Source: UBA4085 sp964556755 (GTDB taxonomy: Bacteria > Acidobacteriota > Aminicenantia > Aminicenantales > UBA4085). From it: a DNA stretch of 64,000 bases. A model generated the notes under the pieces. That model worked only from the letters and a program-made list of their open reading frames with translations. It ran no database searches and had not been told where the DNA came from. The first letter of the stretch is position 1. Each line of letters begins with the position of its first letter. Positions 18,016-26,777 of the stretch are shown in pieces. A program made the position numbers and the translations under genes. Where the stretch lies: contig CAZKXI010000006.1 of assembly GCA_964556755.1 (NCBI GenBank), positions 90,206 to 154,205 of the forward strand. Reading direction: 5' to 3'.

Positions 18016-20107
18016 GTCGGACGTAGCCGGCCCTCTCCAGGACCTTGAAGTAGCTCTCGATGTCCTTCGGCCCGACCGCGGGCAGGTGCGCGGCCGCGGC
18101 GTTGCGGATGCGCAGGAGGCTGCGCCGGCCGTCGATCAGGTTGCGGATGTCGCTCTCGGACCGCCCCAGGGAATAGGCCGGGGCATCCTTCATCTCGCGC
18201 CGGGCCGCGGCAAAGGCCTGGGCGTCGAAGAGGCCCCTCATCTTGTCCGTGGGCACGGGGACGATCTTGCCCAGGCGGATCTCCTCGGCCGTCAGGGTGA
18301 TCTTCTGGGGAGCGACTTGGGCCTCCGCGCAGCCAAGCCGGTAGATCGACTCCAGGCCTCTTGCCGCGGGGACGCTGGCCCCCGCCAGGGCCGCGATCTG
18401 GGCCCGGAGGATGGACTCCGGCCGGCTTTCGCCCTTGAGGAAGAAGCGGATCGAGTCGAGGGCGTCCTGCTCGTAGAGAAAAGCCTGGGTCAGGATGTTG
18501 TCGGCCTCGCGGTAGGCCTCGTGCAGCCGGCCGGGCAGGGCCTCCCGGATGAGCGCTTCGGCCCGCGCCTTCTCGCGGCCGATCCTCTCCCAGCCGCGGG
18601 CCCCGACCTCCTCGGCCATCCGCTCGACCTCGGCCGGACCGGCCCCGGCCAGGACGATCGCCGAGGCGGCCGAGATGACGGCCACCCGCTTCAGCTGGGT
18701 CGAATCCGACTTGTCGGGCGTGTCGCCGCTGGTGTGGTACCACTGGTCGGGCCAGACGATCATGAAGGCCGATGGCACCCGGACCCCGCCGTGGGTGAAG
18801 ATCTGATGGTCCGAGCCGCCCGAGAAGGGATCGATGACGTAGTAGAAGGGATCGCGCGAGCCGGTCGGCGACCAGACGGGCAGGTAGGCCTCCTTGCCCT
18901 CATTATTGCGCTGGGTGGTGCCCATCCACTCGTAGAAGGCGCGGACGACGTCGTTCAGGTAGGTCGGCAGCGACCAGGGCGACTGGATCAGCTCCAGCAA
19001 GCTCTGGTTCTTGATCAGGCCCTCGCCGACCATATCGTGGTTGATATTGGCGAAGAAGCGGCGGCTGATCTCGGGATGCATCCGGATGTAGGCCATGGTC
19101 CCCGAGATCTCCGGCACGAAGAGGAAGCGGACCGAGCGCCGCAGGGGGGGGATGGCCTTGTCGTCCATCAGCTTGCGGAGCGTCCGGGCCGTCTCCAGGA
19201 TGGCCACGCAGCCGCTGATGTTGTCGTTGGCCCCCTGCTTGGCCACGCCCTCGTAGAGGTGCGCGGTAAAGACGAGCTCCTCGCCGGGGAATTCGGCCCC
19301 CGTGATGACCGCCTCCACCATCTGCTCTTTGGCTTCGACCATCTGCGTCTCGGAGATAGCCCGGACCTCGATGGCCGCGCCCCGCTCCAGCTGATCGCGC
19401 AGGTCTTGGCCCTGGCGTGTGGAGACCATGAAGCCGACGGTCGGCTTCATCCCGGATGCGGCCTCGCCCCGGCCGCCCAGGGAGCTCCAGCCGACCTCGT
19501 CGGGGTCAAACTCCGGATGGCTCGAGGCATAGCCGATCACGGCCAAAGCGCCGTATTTCTCGACGCCTAGGCGCTGGCCGGCGCCCGGCGATCCGTTGAC
19601 CAGGATGATCTTGCCCTTGACGTCCTTGCCCTCGTAATAGCGGTCCTGGTTGCCGGGGCCGACGTAGATGAGCGGCCCGCTGACGTCCATGGTTGCCGAG
19701 CCCTGGCAGAGCGAGGCGGCGATCTCCTTGAGGTCGGCGATCTTGCGCAGCTGGGGCTTGGTGATCCACAGCTCGCCGCGGACGGCGTCCCAGACCTTGC
19801 CCGAGCGTGTCGGCAGGTCGATGATCCGGCAGTCGGGAATGCCGTACTCCTTGAGCTTCTCGACAAGGAGCTTGGGCTCGAAGTAGCCGTCTCGATACTC
19901 CTCAGCCTTGCGGTTGCGGTTGACGCCGGCGATGAGGATCTCGTTCTGCAGGGCTAGGTCGCCGGAGGCCTCGTTGACGATGGCCCGCATCAGCGGCAGC
20001 GGAAGCAGGGTGCGGGGGATGCCCTCGGCCGGCTGAGCGGAGAGGACGGGAGCCAGGACGGCCAGGGCGGCCGCCGCCGCGGCCAGGATCTTGAGAAGAC
20101 GCTTCAT
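18008..20107 (-). CDS. Secreted M28-family metallopeptidase with PA-like insert
   Basis: A 699-residue protein with a signal peptide (MKRLLKILAAAAAALAVLAPVLSAQ). A PA-type domain (GPLIYVGPGNQDRYYEGKDVKGKIILVNG) precedes the co-catalytic zinc domain. Candidate ligands are His in TAHLYEGVAKQGANDNISG with the Asp of the same motif, Glu in PEISGTM, Asp in INHDMVGEG, and His in WYHTSGDTPDK. This is the aminopeptidase family that trims peptides extracellularly. The C-terminal ~200 residues are helical and may mediate oligomerisation. ATG 20107 has GGAGG eight bases upstream. A role in peptide catabolism is inferred. Confidence 0.88.
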   Translation of the reverse strand: MKRLLKILAAAAAALAVLAPVLSAQPAEGIPRTLLPLPLMRAIVNEASGDLALQNEILIAGVNRNRKAEEYRDGYFEPKLLVEKLKEYGIPDCRIIDLPTRSGKVWDAVRGELWITKPQLRKIADLKEIAASLCQGSATMDVSGPLIYVGPGNQDRYYEGKDVKGKIILVNGSPGAGQRLGVEKYGALAVIGYASSHPEFDPDEVGWSSLGGRGEAASGMKPTVGFMVSTRQGQDLRDQLERGAAIEVRAISETQMVEAKEQMVEAVITGAEFPGEELVFTAHLYEGVAKQGANDNISGCVAILETARTLRKLMDDKAIPPLRRSVRFLFVPEISGTMAYIRMHPEISRRFFANINHDMVGEGLIKNQSLLELIQSPWSLPTYLNDVVRAFYEWMGTTQRNNEGKEAYLPVWSPTGSRDPFYYVIDPFSGGSDHQIFTHGGVRVPSAFMIVWPDQWYHTSGDTPDKSDSTQLKRVAVISAASAIVLAGAGPAEVERMAEEVGARGWERIGREKARAEALIREALPGRLHEAYREADNILTQAFLYEQDALDSIRFFLKGESRPESILRAQIAALAGASVPAARGLESIYRLGCAEAQVAPQKITLTAEEIRLGKIVPVPTDKMRGLFDAQAFAAARREMKDAPAYSLGRSESDIRNLIDGRRSLLRIRNAAAAHLPAVGPKDIESYFKVLERAGYVRLT

Positions 20108-20209
20108 GGCGAGCCTCCGGTGGAGCATTACCGGCCATTCTACCCGCAGAGCGGCCGGGCGATCAAACCGATCCTCTTTTTAGACGGCCGCTGCTCCCTC
20201 TTCTTCCGA

Positions 20210-20250
20210 ATGAGCAGACACATGCCGGATTCAATTCCGTAGGTGTCCGC
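20210..20250. repeat. Short imperfect palindromic repeat (AGCAGACACA family)
   Basis: ATGAGCAGACACATGCCGG at 20210-20228 is followed by GTGTCCGC at 20243-20250, giving an eight-base stem with one mismatch. Related ends occur at 10068 and 60870-60938. It lies in the 195-base space between the divergent M28 and epimerase genes. Confidence 0.5.
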
Positions 20251-20256
20251 AAATGA

Positions 20257-20285
20257 TTGACAGGCGGGCGGGAGCGGAATAACGT
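20257..20285 (+). promoter_or_regulatory. Candidate sigma-70 promoter of the epimerase gene
   Basis: A perfect TTGACA at 20257-20262, a 17-base spacer and TAACGT at 20280-20285. The predicted leader would be very short, so another -10 is possible. Confidence 0.4.
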
Positions 20286-20303
20286 AAGGCCAAGGAGCCC
20301 GCC

Positions 20304-21425
20304 ATGCCCTTCACCCCGGCCGACGCCGCCCGCATCCGCATTACCGGCGTGGACATCTTCGTCTACGACCTGCCCCTCCACCAGCCTTTCCGCATCGCCA
20401 TCGGAACGATGGAGGCGGCCAACGACGTCCTTATCCGCCTGCGCACCGACGCCGGCCTGACCGGCTTGGGCGAGGCCTGCCCTTTCCCGCCCATCACGGG
20501 CGAGACCCAAGCCACCAACATCGCCGCCGCCCAAGCTCTGCGCGAGGTCGTCATCGGGCGCAACCCCCTGGAGATCGAGACCCTCTTGCGTAAGTACGGC
20601 GCTTTTCCCCACTCCAATCCCAGCCTGACGGCCGCCTTCGACACGGCCTGCCACGACATCCTGGGCCAAGCCGCCGGTCTGCCTCTCTACCGCCTCTGGG
20701 GCGGCGACAAGACGGACTTCGAGACCGACATCACGGCCGACCTGGACACCCCGGCGGCCATGGCCGAGCGGGCGGTCGGGTTCGTCGCGGCCGGCTTCTC
20801 GATGATCAAGATCAAAGTCGGCCAGGGCCGGGAGGTCGATCTGGAGCGGCTGCGGGCCATCCGCGACGCCGTCGGCGGGGGCATCCGGCTGCAGATCGAC
20901 GCCAACCAAGGCTGGTCCCCGTCCGCGGCCAAGGAGACGCTCAAGAAGATGTTCGCCTTCGACATCCTCTTCTGCGAGCAGCCCGTCCTGGCCTCGGACA
21001 CCGACGGGTTGCGCGATGTCCGCCGGGCCAGTCCCATCCCGATCATGGCCGACGAGGCCGTCTACGGCCCGGCCGACGCCGCCCGCCTCATCAAGGCCGA
21101 GGCCTGCGACTCGATCAACATCAAGCTGATGAAGGCGGGCAGTCTGACCGCCATGCGCAAGATCGCCCACACCGCCGAAGCCGCCAACGTGCCCTGCATG
21201 GTCGGCTGCATGCTCGAGTCGCGCCTGGCCCTGACGGCGGCCGCCCACGTCGCGGCCTCCCACGCCAACATCCTCTGGGCCGACCTGGACGGCCACAGCT
21301 CACACAAGGTCGATCCGGTGGTCGGAGGCATGGGCTTCTCCCGCGGCCGGGTCACGCTGCCCGAGGGGCCCGGCCTGGGCGCCTCGATCGACCCGGCCTT
21401 CCTGGCCGGCCTGGCCCGAGTCTGA
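20304..21425 (+). CDS. Dipeptide epimerase (enolase superfamily, L-Ala-D/L-Glu type)
   Basis: A 373-residue muconate-lactonising/enolase-type barrel. Catalytic Lys pair: KIKVG (~residue 170) and NIKLMKAG (~275). Metal ligands: DAN in LQIDANQGW, Glu in FCEQPV and Asp in MADEAV. The FPPITGE loop and HSNPSLTAAFDTACHD match dipeptide epimerases, which interconvert stereochemistry in Ala-Glu-like dipeptides during murein recycling or peptide use. The many peptidases around it suit a dipeptide substrate; specificity is not proven. SD AAGGAG precedes the ATG. Confidence 0.88.
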   Translation: MPFTPADAARIRITGVDIFVYDLPLHQPFRIAIGTMEAANDVLIRLRTDAGLTGLGEACPFPPITGETQATNIAAAQALREVVIGRNPLEIETLLRKYGAFPHSNPSLTAAFDTACHDILGQAAGLPLYRLWGGDKTDFETDITADLDTPAAMAERAVGFVAAGFSMIKIKVGQGREVDLERLRAIRDAVGGGIRLQIDANQGWSPSAAKETLKKMFAFDILFCEQPVLASDTDGLRDVRRASPIPIMADEAVYGPADAARLIKAEACDSINIKLMKAGSLTAMRKIAHTAEAANVPCMVGCMLESRLALTAAAHVAASHANILWADLDGHSSHKVDPVVGGMGFSRGRVTLPEGPGLGASIDPAFLAGLARV

Positions 21426-21506
21426 GGCCGCACAGCCTCGGTCGCGGAGGCCCGGGCGGCGGAGCGGACGGCCTCGGCGCGCCGGAGGAGGGACGCGGGG
21501 CCGGAT

Positions 21507-24002
21507 CTACTTCGGGAGCTTGACCAAGCCCGACACGGTCTGAAAGAAGTCGCCGTGCATGGCGCCGGAGGCGATCAGGTCGCCGTCGGCCAGGGGGATC
21601 GCGGCGCCGGCCGAGAACCGGGCCCCCGATCCCAGCCTCCGCTCGCCGACCAGGCTTCCGTCGTCCGCCAGGCGAAGCACATAGACGCAGGCCGGTCCCT
21701 CCCCCTCCCCAGCGAAGGTCCCCGCCACCAGGAAGCCGCCCTGGCCATCCGCCTCGATCCGGGCGGCCTCTTCCTCCCCCGCCGCGCCAAAGGCTTTCTC
21801 CCAGACGCTCTCGCCCCGGGCGTCGACCCGGACCACGAAGACATCGGAGCCGCCGGCGCCCGAGGATTGCGTCATCCCGGCCGCAACCAGCCCGCCGTCG
21901 GGCAGCCCGGCCAGCCAGGCCCCGCTCTCCTTTTGCCGGCCGCCGAAGTGACGGACCCAAGAGAGGGCCCCGCCCGCGTCGAATCGGGCCAGCCACAGGT
22001 CCTTGAATCCCGTCCCCGGGTTGAGGACCTCCCCGGTCGCCGCGACGCCGCCGTCGTCCGTCCAGATGGCGCGGGCGATATAGAGCTCCCGCGATTCGCC
22101 GGGATCGAGCTGGACGGAGGCCGCCACTTCGCCCGTTGAATCCACTGTCCAAACGAAAAGCCTGGTCCCTGAAGCGCCGAGAATCTCAAAGCGGCCCTCC
22201 GCGGCGGCCCGCACGCCGAAGACGGAGCGGTCGGGGCTCTCCGGCCCCAGCGCCTTTTCCCACTCCGCCTTTCCATTTTCATCCAGCTTGAGCAGGAAAG
22301 CCCGGGTGCCCCCCTCGAGAGAGACCGCCGGTCTTGACTCCCCCGCGGCCAAGAATCCGCCGCCGGGGATGGCGGCCAAGGCCGTCACGTATTCCCACAT
22401 CTCGCCGCCGTAGCGGTTCTGCCATATCAGGCGCCCGGCGGAATCAATCCGCGCGACATAGGCGTCGACATCGGCCCCGCCGGCCGTGCCATGTCCTCCG
22501 ACCAGAGCGCCGCCCCCGCCGTCGGGGATCGCGGCTCGAACGATGGTGATGTCGCCGAGCTCCAGCCGGGCCTCCCAGATCGGCGCCGGGCCGCCATCGG
22601 CAGCGGCGAACGAGACCGGCTCGGCCTTCGTCTCCGCCGCGGAGGAGGCGCCGCGCGAACCGCTCCAGGGAGACTTGAAGGACAGGAGGATCAGCCCCAG
22701 GAGAAGGAAAGCGAGTGGCGTCAGCAGCAGGACGGCCAGAAGGCGATCGCTCTTGGGGCGGATGCGCTTGCCGCGGGCATCCTCTCCCGCGGGCTCGGTG
22801 ATGCCGGTGAACATCCGGGGCTCGTCGATCCGCGCCACTCCGGCCGCGTCCAGGGCCTTGACCAACCGGCCGGCCCCGCCGACCGCGTCGCCTCCCAGCT
22901 GGTCGGTGACCCAGATGAAGACGCTCGATCCATCCGCGCGGCGAAGTCCGAGCCCCCCGTAAGCGGAGCCGCCGAGGATCAGAGCCCGCCCCGCGCTGCC
23001 TATCCGAGCGCTCCCCCGCCCGGCCAAGGCGCCCAGCCAGGAGGCGATGATCAGCCACTTGGGCGGCTTCAGGACCAGAGGCTGATAGCTCTTCATGGTC
23101 GAGAACGGGATCCGGGTCTCTTGCCGGCCTTGGCCGATGGTCAGCCCGGTCTCGCTCCAGGAGAGGCAGGACTCGGCATAGCGGGCGTTGCGGAAGAGAA
23201 GCCAGACGCCCGTGAAGGCCAGTGGCCAGCAGACCGCCGCCAGCATCCAGCCCTGGGTCAGCCCCTGCACCGCGCCTCCCAGCACCAGCATGGGGATGGC
23301 GAAGAAGGGCCCGAAGAGGAGGAAGGAGGCGAAGTCCCCCAGGACGATCCGCCAGCGCCGGTACTGCAGGGCGTTCTTGCGCCGGCGCGGCCAGGGGATG
23401 ACGATGTAGGCGGCCAAGCCCAGGAGGAGGATGGGCAGGCTGAAGCGGCGGTAGGGGCGAAAGATGCGGGCCGGGGGTTTGGGCGAATGGCTCAGCCCGG
23501 AGCCGAACTGGAAGTCATCCGAAGTGAAAGCGTGGTAGGTCAGGCTGAAGTAGGAGGGGCCCGCGGCGGAATTCAACGCCAAGTAGGCCTGCTGGCCGTT
23601 GCGGGTCCATGGGTGGGCCAGCCCGGCCAAGGGCGGCTCGTCGATCGAGAAGTGGACGTCGCGGGGATAGTAAGCCTGGTCGTGCTCGGACTTGCTGACG
23701 CGGCTCCGCCATTCCTGGGGCATCGGATTCGCTGTCGAGGCCTGCCGCACGCCGGCCAGGAACGACTCCCAGTCGGCCCCGGACACCTCGATCCGCTGAT
23801 CCCTGGTGACCTCCGCGATGTACTGATCGAGCGGGAGCTGGGCCAGGTACTGGCCTCTCTCGGTCAAGCCCGACTCGTCCTTCTGCTCGGCGGCCATATC
23901 GACCGGCTCGATCGTCAGGAAAGGCTTCAGCGACGCGAACAGCGCCAGGACCAGGGCGGCGCTGACGGCGGCCAAAAGAATCCAGCGGCGGATGGCTTCC
24001 AT
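21507..24002 (-). CDS. 831-residue protein: membrane N-terminal half fused to a beta-propeller-like repeat domain
   Basis: The N-terminal ~440 residues hold a first membrane helix, a soluble region (DMAAEQ... to ...SLTYHAFTSDDFQFG), then further helices (LPILLLGLAAYIVIPWP, FASFLLFGPFFAIPMLVLGGA, GWMLAAVCWPLAFTGVWLLF) and a cytosolic-looking PH-like segment. Another helix (LLAVLLLTPLAFLLLGLILL) leads into ~350 residues of seven or so repeats of the type DAYVARIDSAGRLIWQNRYGG...IPGGGFLAAGES, as in propeller proteins. I do not recognise the whole architecture. The gene stands alone, 58 bases downstream of the PLP enzyme on the same strand. Confidence 0.75.
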   Translation of the reverse strand: MEAIRRWILLAAVSAALVLALFASLKPFLTIEPVDMAAEQKDESGLTERGQYLAQLPLDQYIAEVTRDQRIEVSGADWESFLAGVRQASTANPMPQEWRSRVSKSEHDQAYYPRDVHFSIDEPPLAGLAHPWTRNGQQAYLALNSAAGPSYFSLTYHAFTSDDFQFGSGLSHSPKPPARIFRPYRRFSLPILLLGLAAYIVIPWPRRRKNALQYRRWRIVLGDFASFLLFGPFFAIPMLVLGGAVQGLTQGWMLAAVCWPLAFTGVWLLFRNARYAESCLSWSETGLTIGQGRQETRIPFSTMKSYQPLVLKPPKWLIIASWLGALAGRGSARIGSAGRALILGGSAYGGLGLRRADGSSVFIWVTDQLGGDAVGGAGRLVKALDAAGVARIDEPRMFTGITEPAGEDARGKRIRPKSDRLLAVLLLTPLAFLLLGLILLSFKSPWSGSRGASSAAETKAEPVSFAAADGGPAPIWEARLELGDITIVRAAIPDGGGGALVGGHGTAGGADVDAYVARIDSAGRLIWQNRYGGEMWEYVTALAAIPGGGFLAAGESRPAVSLEGGTRAFLLKLDENGKAEWEKALGPESPDRSVFGVRAAAEGRFEILGASGTRLFVWTVDSTGEVAASVQLDPGESRELYIARAIWTDDGGVAATGEVLNPGTGFKDLWLARFDAGGALSWVRHFGGRQKESGAWLAGLPDGGLVAAGMTQSSGAGGSDVFVVRVDARGESVWEKAFGAAGEEEAARIEADGQGGFLVAGTFAGEGEGPACVYVLRLADDGSLVGERRLGSGARFSAGAAIPLADGDLIASGAMHGDFFQTVSGLVKLPK

Positions 24003-24060
24003 TCTCCCTCTCCCTAGCCCTCTTCTCTAGGCTCGGCGGGGCGCGCCCCGCCCGCTGTCA

Positions 24061-25155
24061 TCATAGAATCCGCTTCAATTCTTCCAGAAGCCGGTCGATA
24101 TGGGCCGGCGCGTGGGTGGAGAAGACGGTGGCCCGGAGGACGCCTCCCTCGGGGGCTCCGGCGTAGGACAGGCGGGGCAGGACGATCCCGCGCCGGGAAA
24201 GCTCCGCCTGGACGCGGGCCATCTCCGCGGCCGGAGACAAAGACCAAGTCGCGATGGGGACCGGCGAATCGCCGACCGGAAGCCCCAAGGCCCTCAGTCC
24301 CGCTTTGAGGCGAAGGGCGTTGCTTCGCAGCGCCTCCCGCCACTCGGGATGAGCGGCGAGAAGCTCCAATCCCTTGCTCGAGGCCGCGGCGATGGGGGTC
24401 GGGATCGGGGTCGTTCCCGTGTACGCCGAGACTCCGCCGCGGACACGCTCCGCCGCGGCCGAGGGGAGAGGGAGGAATCCGCCGTACCCGCCGAAGGCCT
24501 TGCTCAGCGTCCCGGCCGCCAGGAGGTCGGGGCCGGGGGCAAGCCCGAAGTGCTCCAGCGTCCCGCGGCCCGTCGGACCGAGGACGCCGACGCCGTGGGA
24601 GTCGTCGACGGCCAGGATGCCGCCGCGGCGTCGGGCGGCGGCCAGAAGCTCGGGCAGCGGAGCCAAGAGGCCGTAAGTCGGGAAGACGCCGTCGGTCAGG
24701 ACCAGAGGCCGCCCTCCCGCCGGGAGATGCGCCTCGAGCCGCGTCTCCAGGTCGGCCGCATCGCGATGGCGATAAGCGATGACGGGCCGGCCGGCGGCGC
24801 GAATGCCGTCCCGCAGGCTGAAGTGGGCGTGCTCGTCCAGGAAGGCGGCGTCCCAGGCCGCTCCGGCGGCGCCGGATAGAAACAGCCCGCTCATGTAGCC
24901 CGAGGGATACGTCACCGCGTCCTCGGCGCCGAAGAAGCCGGCCAGCCTTCGCTCGAGCTCGAGGAGAACGGCGTTGCTTCCAAAGCCGGCCCGGATGGTG
25001 GCCGAGTGGGTTCCCAGGCGGAAGGCCTCGATCCCGGCCCGGAGGACTTCGGGATGCCCCTGCAGGCCGAAATACCCGGTGCCCCCGAAATAGAGGACGG
25101 TCCGGCCGTCGATGATCGTCTCCGGTCCGGGCGGACCCTGCATCACGGATGGCAC
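24061..25155 (-). CDS. PLP-dependent alpha-oxoamine synthase (BioF/Kbl-type)
   Basis: A 364-residue fold-type I aminotransferase-class enzyme. The PLP lysine is in GTLSKAFGGYGG, the cofactor Asp in LAVDDSHGVGVLGPTGRG, and YFGGTGYFGLQGHPEV matches the substrate-entry region. The family includes 8-amino-7-oxononanoate synthase, glycine C-acetyltransferase and long-chain aminoketone synthases; no biotin gene is near, so I do not give bioF. The start is uncertain: a GTG at 25155 or an ATG at 25143, neither with a good SD. Its 5' end is next to the palindromic element at 25174. Confidence 0.85.
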   Translation of the reverse strand: MPSVMQGPPGPETIIDGRTVLYFGGTGYFGLQGHPEVLRAGIEAFRLGTHSATIRAGFGSNAVLLELERRLAGFFGAEDAVTYPSGYMSGLFLSGAAGAAWDAAFLDEHAHFSLRDGIRAAGRPVIAYRHRDAADLETRLEAHLPAGGRPLVLTDGVFPTYGLLAPLPELLAAARRRGGILAVDDSHGVGVLGPTGRGTLEHFGLAPGPDLLAAGTLSKAFGGYGGFLPLPSAAAERVRGGVSAYTGTTPIPTPIAAASSKGLELLAAHPEWREALRSNALRLKAGLRALGLPVGDSPVPIATWSLSPAAEMARVQAELSRRGIVLPRLSYAGAPEGGVLRATVFSTHAPAHIDRLLEELKRIL

Positions 25156-25173
25156 GGCATCATCATATTCAAG

Positions 25174-25274
25174 AAGGGGTCAGGTCTCAACATTCAACAT
25201 TTCTCCCTCCAGCCGCCCGTCTGGGGCCGAGGAAAGCGCAGAGAGATCTGTTGAATGTTGAGACCTGACCCCTT
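25174..25274. repeat. 101-bp palindromic element with perfect 26-bp arms
   Basis: Bases 25174-25199 and 25249-25274 are perfect reverse complements, containing GGGGTCAGGTCTCAACATTC. A ~49-base loop separates them. The arms are a variant of the repeat ends at 8767 and 15434. It lies between divergent genes and could form a long hairpin or cruciform. Confidence 0.85.
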
Positions 25275-25316
25275 ATGATTAGGCTTCCTGGATTTCAACG
25301 AGAGGAGCTGCCGCCG

Positions 25317-26609
25317 ATGAGCATGACCGCCTCGGCCTCCATCATCCTGGCGGCGATGGTGGCCGGCTACGCCGTCGCCAAGATCCTGAAGCTGTCGACC
25401 GAGCTGTCGATGCTGGCCGCCGCCCTGGTCGGGGCGCTGGCCGGCGGGGCCGGCCTCCCGGCCCGCCACATCGTCGAGGGCGCCTTCACCTACCTCGACA
25501 TCTGCCTGATCTTCATCACCGCCACCCTGTTCATGAACCTGCTCAAGGAATCCGGCGGGGTGGCCTTCGCCGTCCGCCGCATCCTGGTCCGCTTCCACCG
25601 CCGCAAGGCCGTCCTGTTCGTGATGCTGGCCTTCCTCCTCCTCATCCCCGGCGCCTTGACCGGGGCCGGCAGCGTCACGGTCCTCATCGTCGGCGGCATG
25701 GTGGCCACCATCCTCGGCTACATGGGCCTGCCCAAGGCCAAGGCGGCGGCCATCGTCTTCATCATCGCCGGCCTCAGCGCGGCCGCCCCCCCCGTCAGCC
25801 TGTGGGCCATGCTGACCGCGGCCGGGGTCAACATGCCCTACGTCGGCTTCTTCCTGCCGCTTCTCGTCCCCTGCGTCGTGCTGGCCCTGCTGACCATCTT
25901 CATCCTGGGCTGGAAGGCCAAGCCGGCCGACCTGGACCAGGCCTTAAAGGAGCTGCCCGAAGCGCCGGCCCAGATGGGCTGGCTCCGCCTCGCCGCCCCC
26001 TTCCTGGTCTTCTTCGCCCTGGTCGTGGCCGGCCGGGCTTGGCCCTTCTCCTTCCCCATCCTCGGCCTGCCGATCATCTTCGCCGCCGCCGCCCTGGTCA
26101 CGGTCCTGCTCTCGCCCCGGCGCCTGCCCGTCCTGGAGATCGCCCGGGCCACCGTCCAGCAGCTCCTGCCGCTCATCGGCACCTTGACCTGCGCCGGCAT
26201 CCTGGTCCAGATCATGACCCTGACCGGAGTGCGGGGCCTCATCGCTATCACCGTGGTCACGCTGCCGCTGCTGGCCGTCATCCTGACCCTCTTCCTGACC
26301 CTGCCTGTCTCCGAGGCCGTCCTGATGTGGGGCGCGGCCCCCGTGCTGGGTGTGCCGTTGGTCCTGCTCTTCAACACCCTAAACATGAATCCCGTCGTGG
26401 CCCTGGCCGGGATGAGCATCATCTGGCCCCTGGGCGACGCCATCCCGCCCACGGCCATCATCGGCCGCCTGACGGTGGAGACGGTCGGCTTGCGCGAGTC
26501 CTACGGTCGCTTCCTGAGGGCCTGCCTGGTGCCGGCCGTCCTGATCGCCGTCGTCGGAACGCTGATGGTCTTCTTCAGCCGCCAGCTGGCCTTCCTGACG
26601 GTCTTTTAA
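25317..26609 (+). CDS. TRAP-type large permease (DctM-like) / ion transporter superfamily protein
   Basis: A 430-residue integral membrane protein with about 11-12 helices. Typical hairpin regions are LIPGALTGAGSVTVLIVGGMVATILGYMG and a C-terminal SIIWPLGDAIPPTAIIGRL. It resembles TRAP large subunits or the wider ion-transporter superfamily and would move an organic anion with cation symport. No solute-binding protein or recognisable DctQ is adjacent. ATG 25317 has GAGGAG nine bases upstream, better than an in-frame ATG at 25275 that lies in the repeat. It forms an operon with the next two genes. Confidence 0.75.
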   Translation: MSMTASASIILAAMVAGYAVAKILKLSTELSMLAAALVGALAGGAGLPARHIVEGAFTYLDICLIFITATLFMNLLKESGGVAFAVRRILVRFHRRKAVLFVMLAFLLLIPGALTGAGSVTVLIVGGMVATILGYMGLPKAKAAAIVFIIAGLSAAAPPVSLWAMLTAAGVNMPYVGFFLPLLVPCVVLALLTIFILGWKAKPADLDQALKELPEAPAQMGWLRLAAPFLVFFALVVAGRAWPFSFPILGLPIIFAAAALVTVLLSPRRLPVLEIARATVQQLLPLIGTLTCAGILVQIMTLTGVRGLIAITVVTLPLLAVILTLFLTLPVSEAVLMWGAAPVLGVPLVLLFNTLNMNPVVALAGMSIIWPLGDAIPPTAIIGRLTVETVGLRESYGRFLRACLVPAVLIAVVGTLMVFFSRQLAFLTVF

Positions 26610-26620
26610 GGAGAGCCGCC

Positions 26621-26770
26621 ATGATCGTCACGATCCTCTATTACATCCTGGTGGCCGCCACGGCCGCTCTCATCGTCTGGAACATCTTCAAGTCCAAGAA
26701 GTGGCAGGAAGAGGTCCTCTATGTCGTCGTCCTCATCCCCTTCCTGCTCCGCCTTCTCCGCCTGAAGTGA
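26621..26770 (+). CDS. 49-residue membrane protein in the permease operon
   Basis: Encodes MIVTILYYILVAATAALIVW then a charged loop (NIFKSKKWQEE) and a second helix (VLYVVVLIPFLLRLLRLK). SD AAGGAG is directly upstream, 11 bases after the permease stop, and the following gene starts seven bases later. Two helices and operon position suggest an accessory subunit of the transporter; it is far shorter than a normal DctQ. Confidence 0.7.
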   Translation: MIVTILYYILVAATAALIVWNIFKSKKWQEEVLYVVVLIPFLLRLLRLK

Positions 26771-26777
26771 GGCCGTC

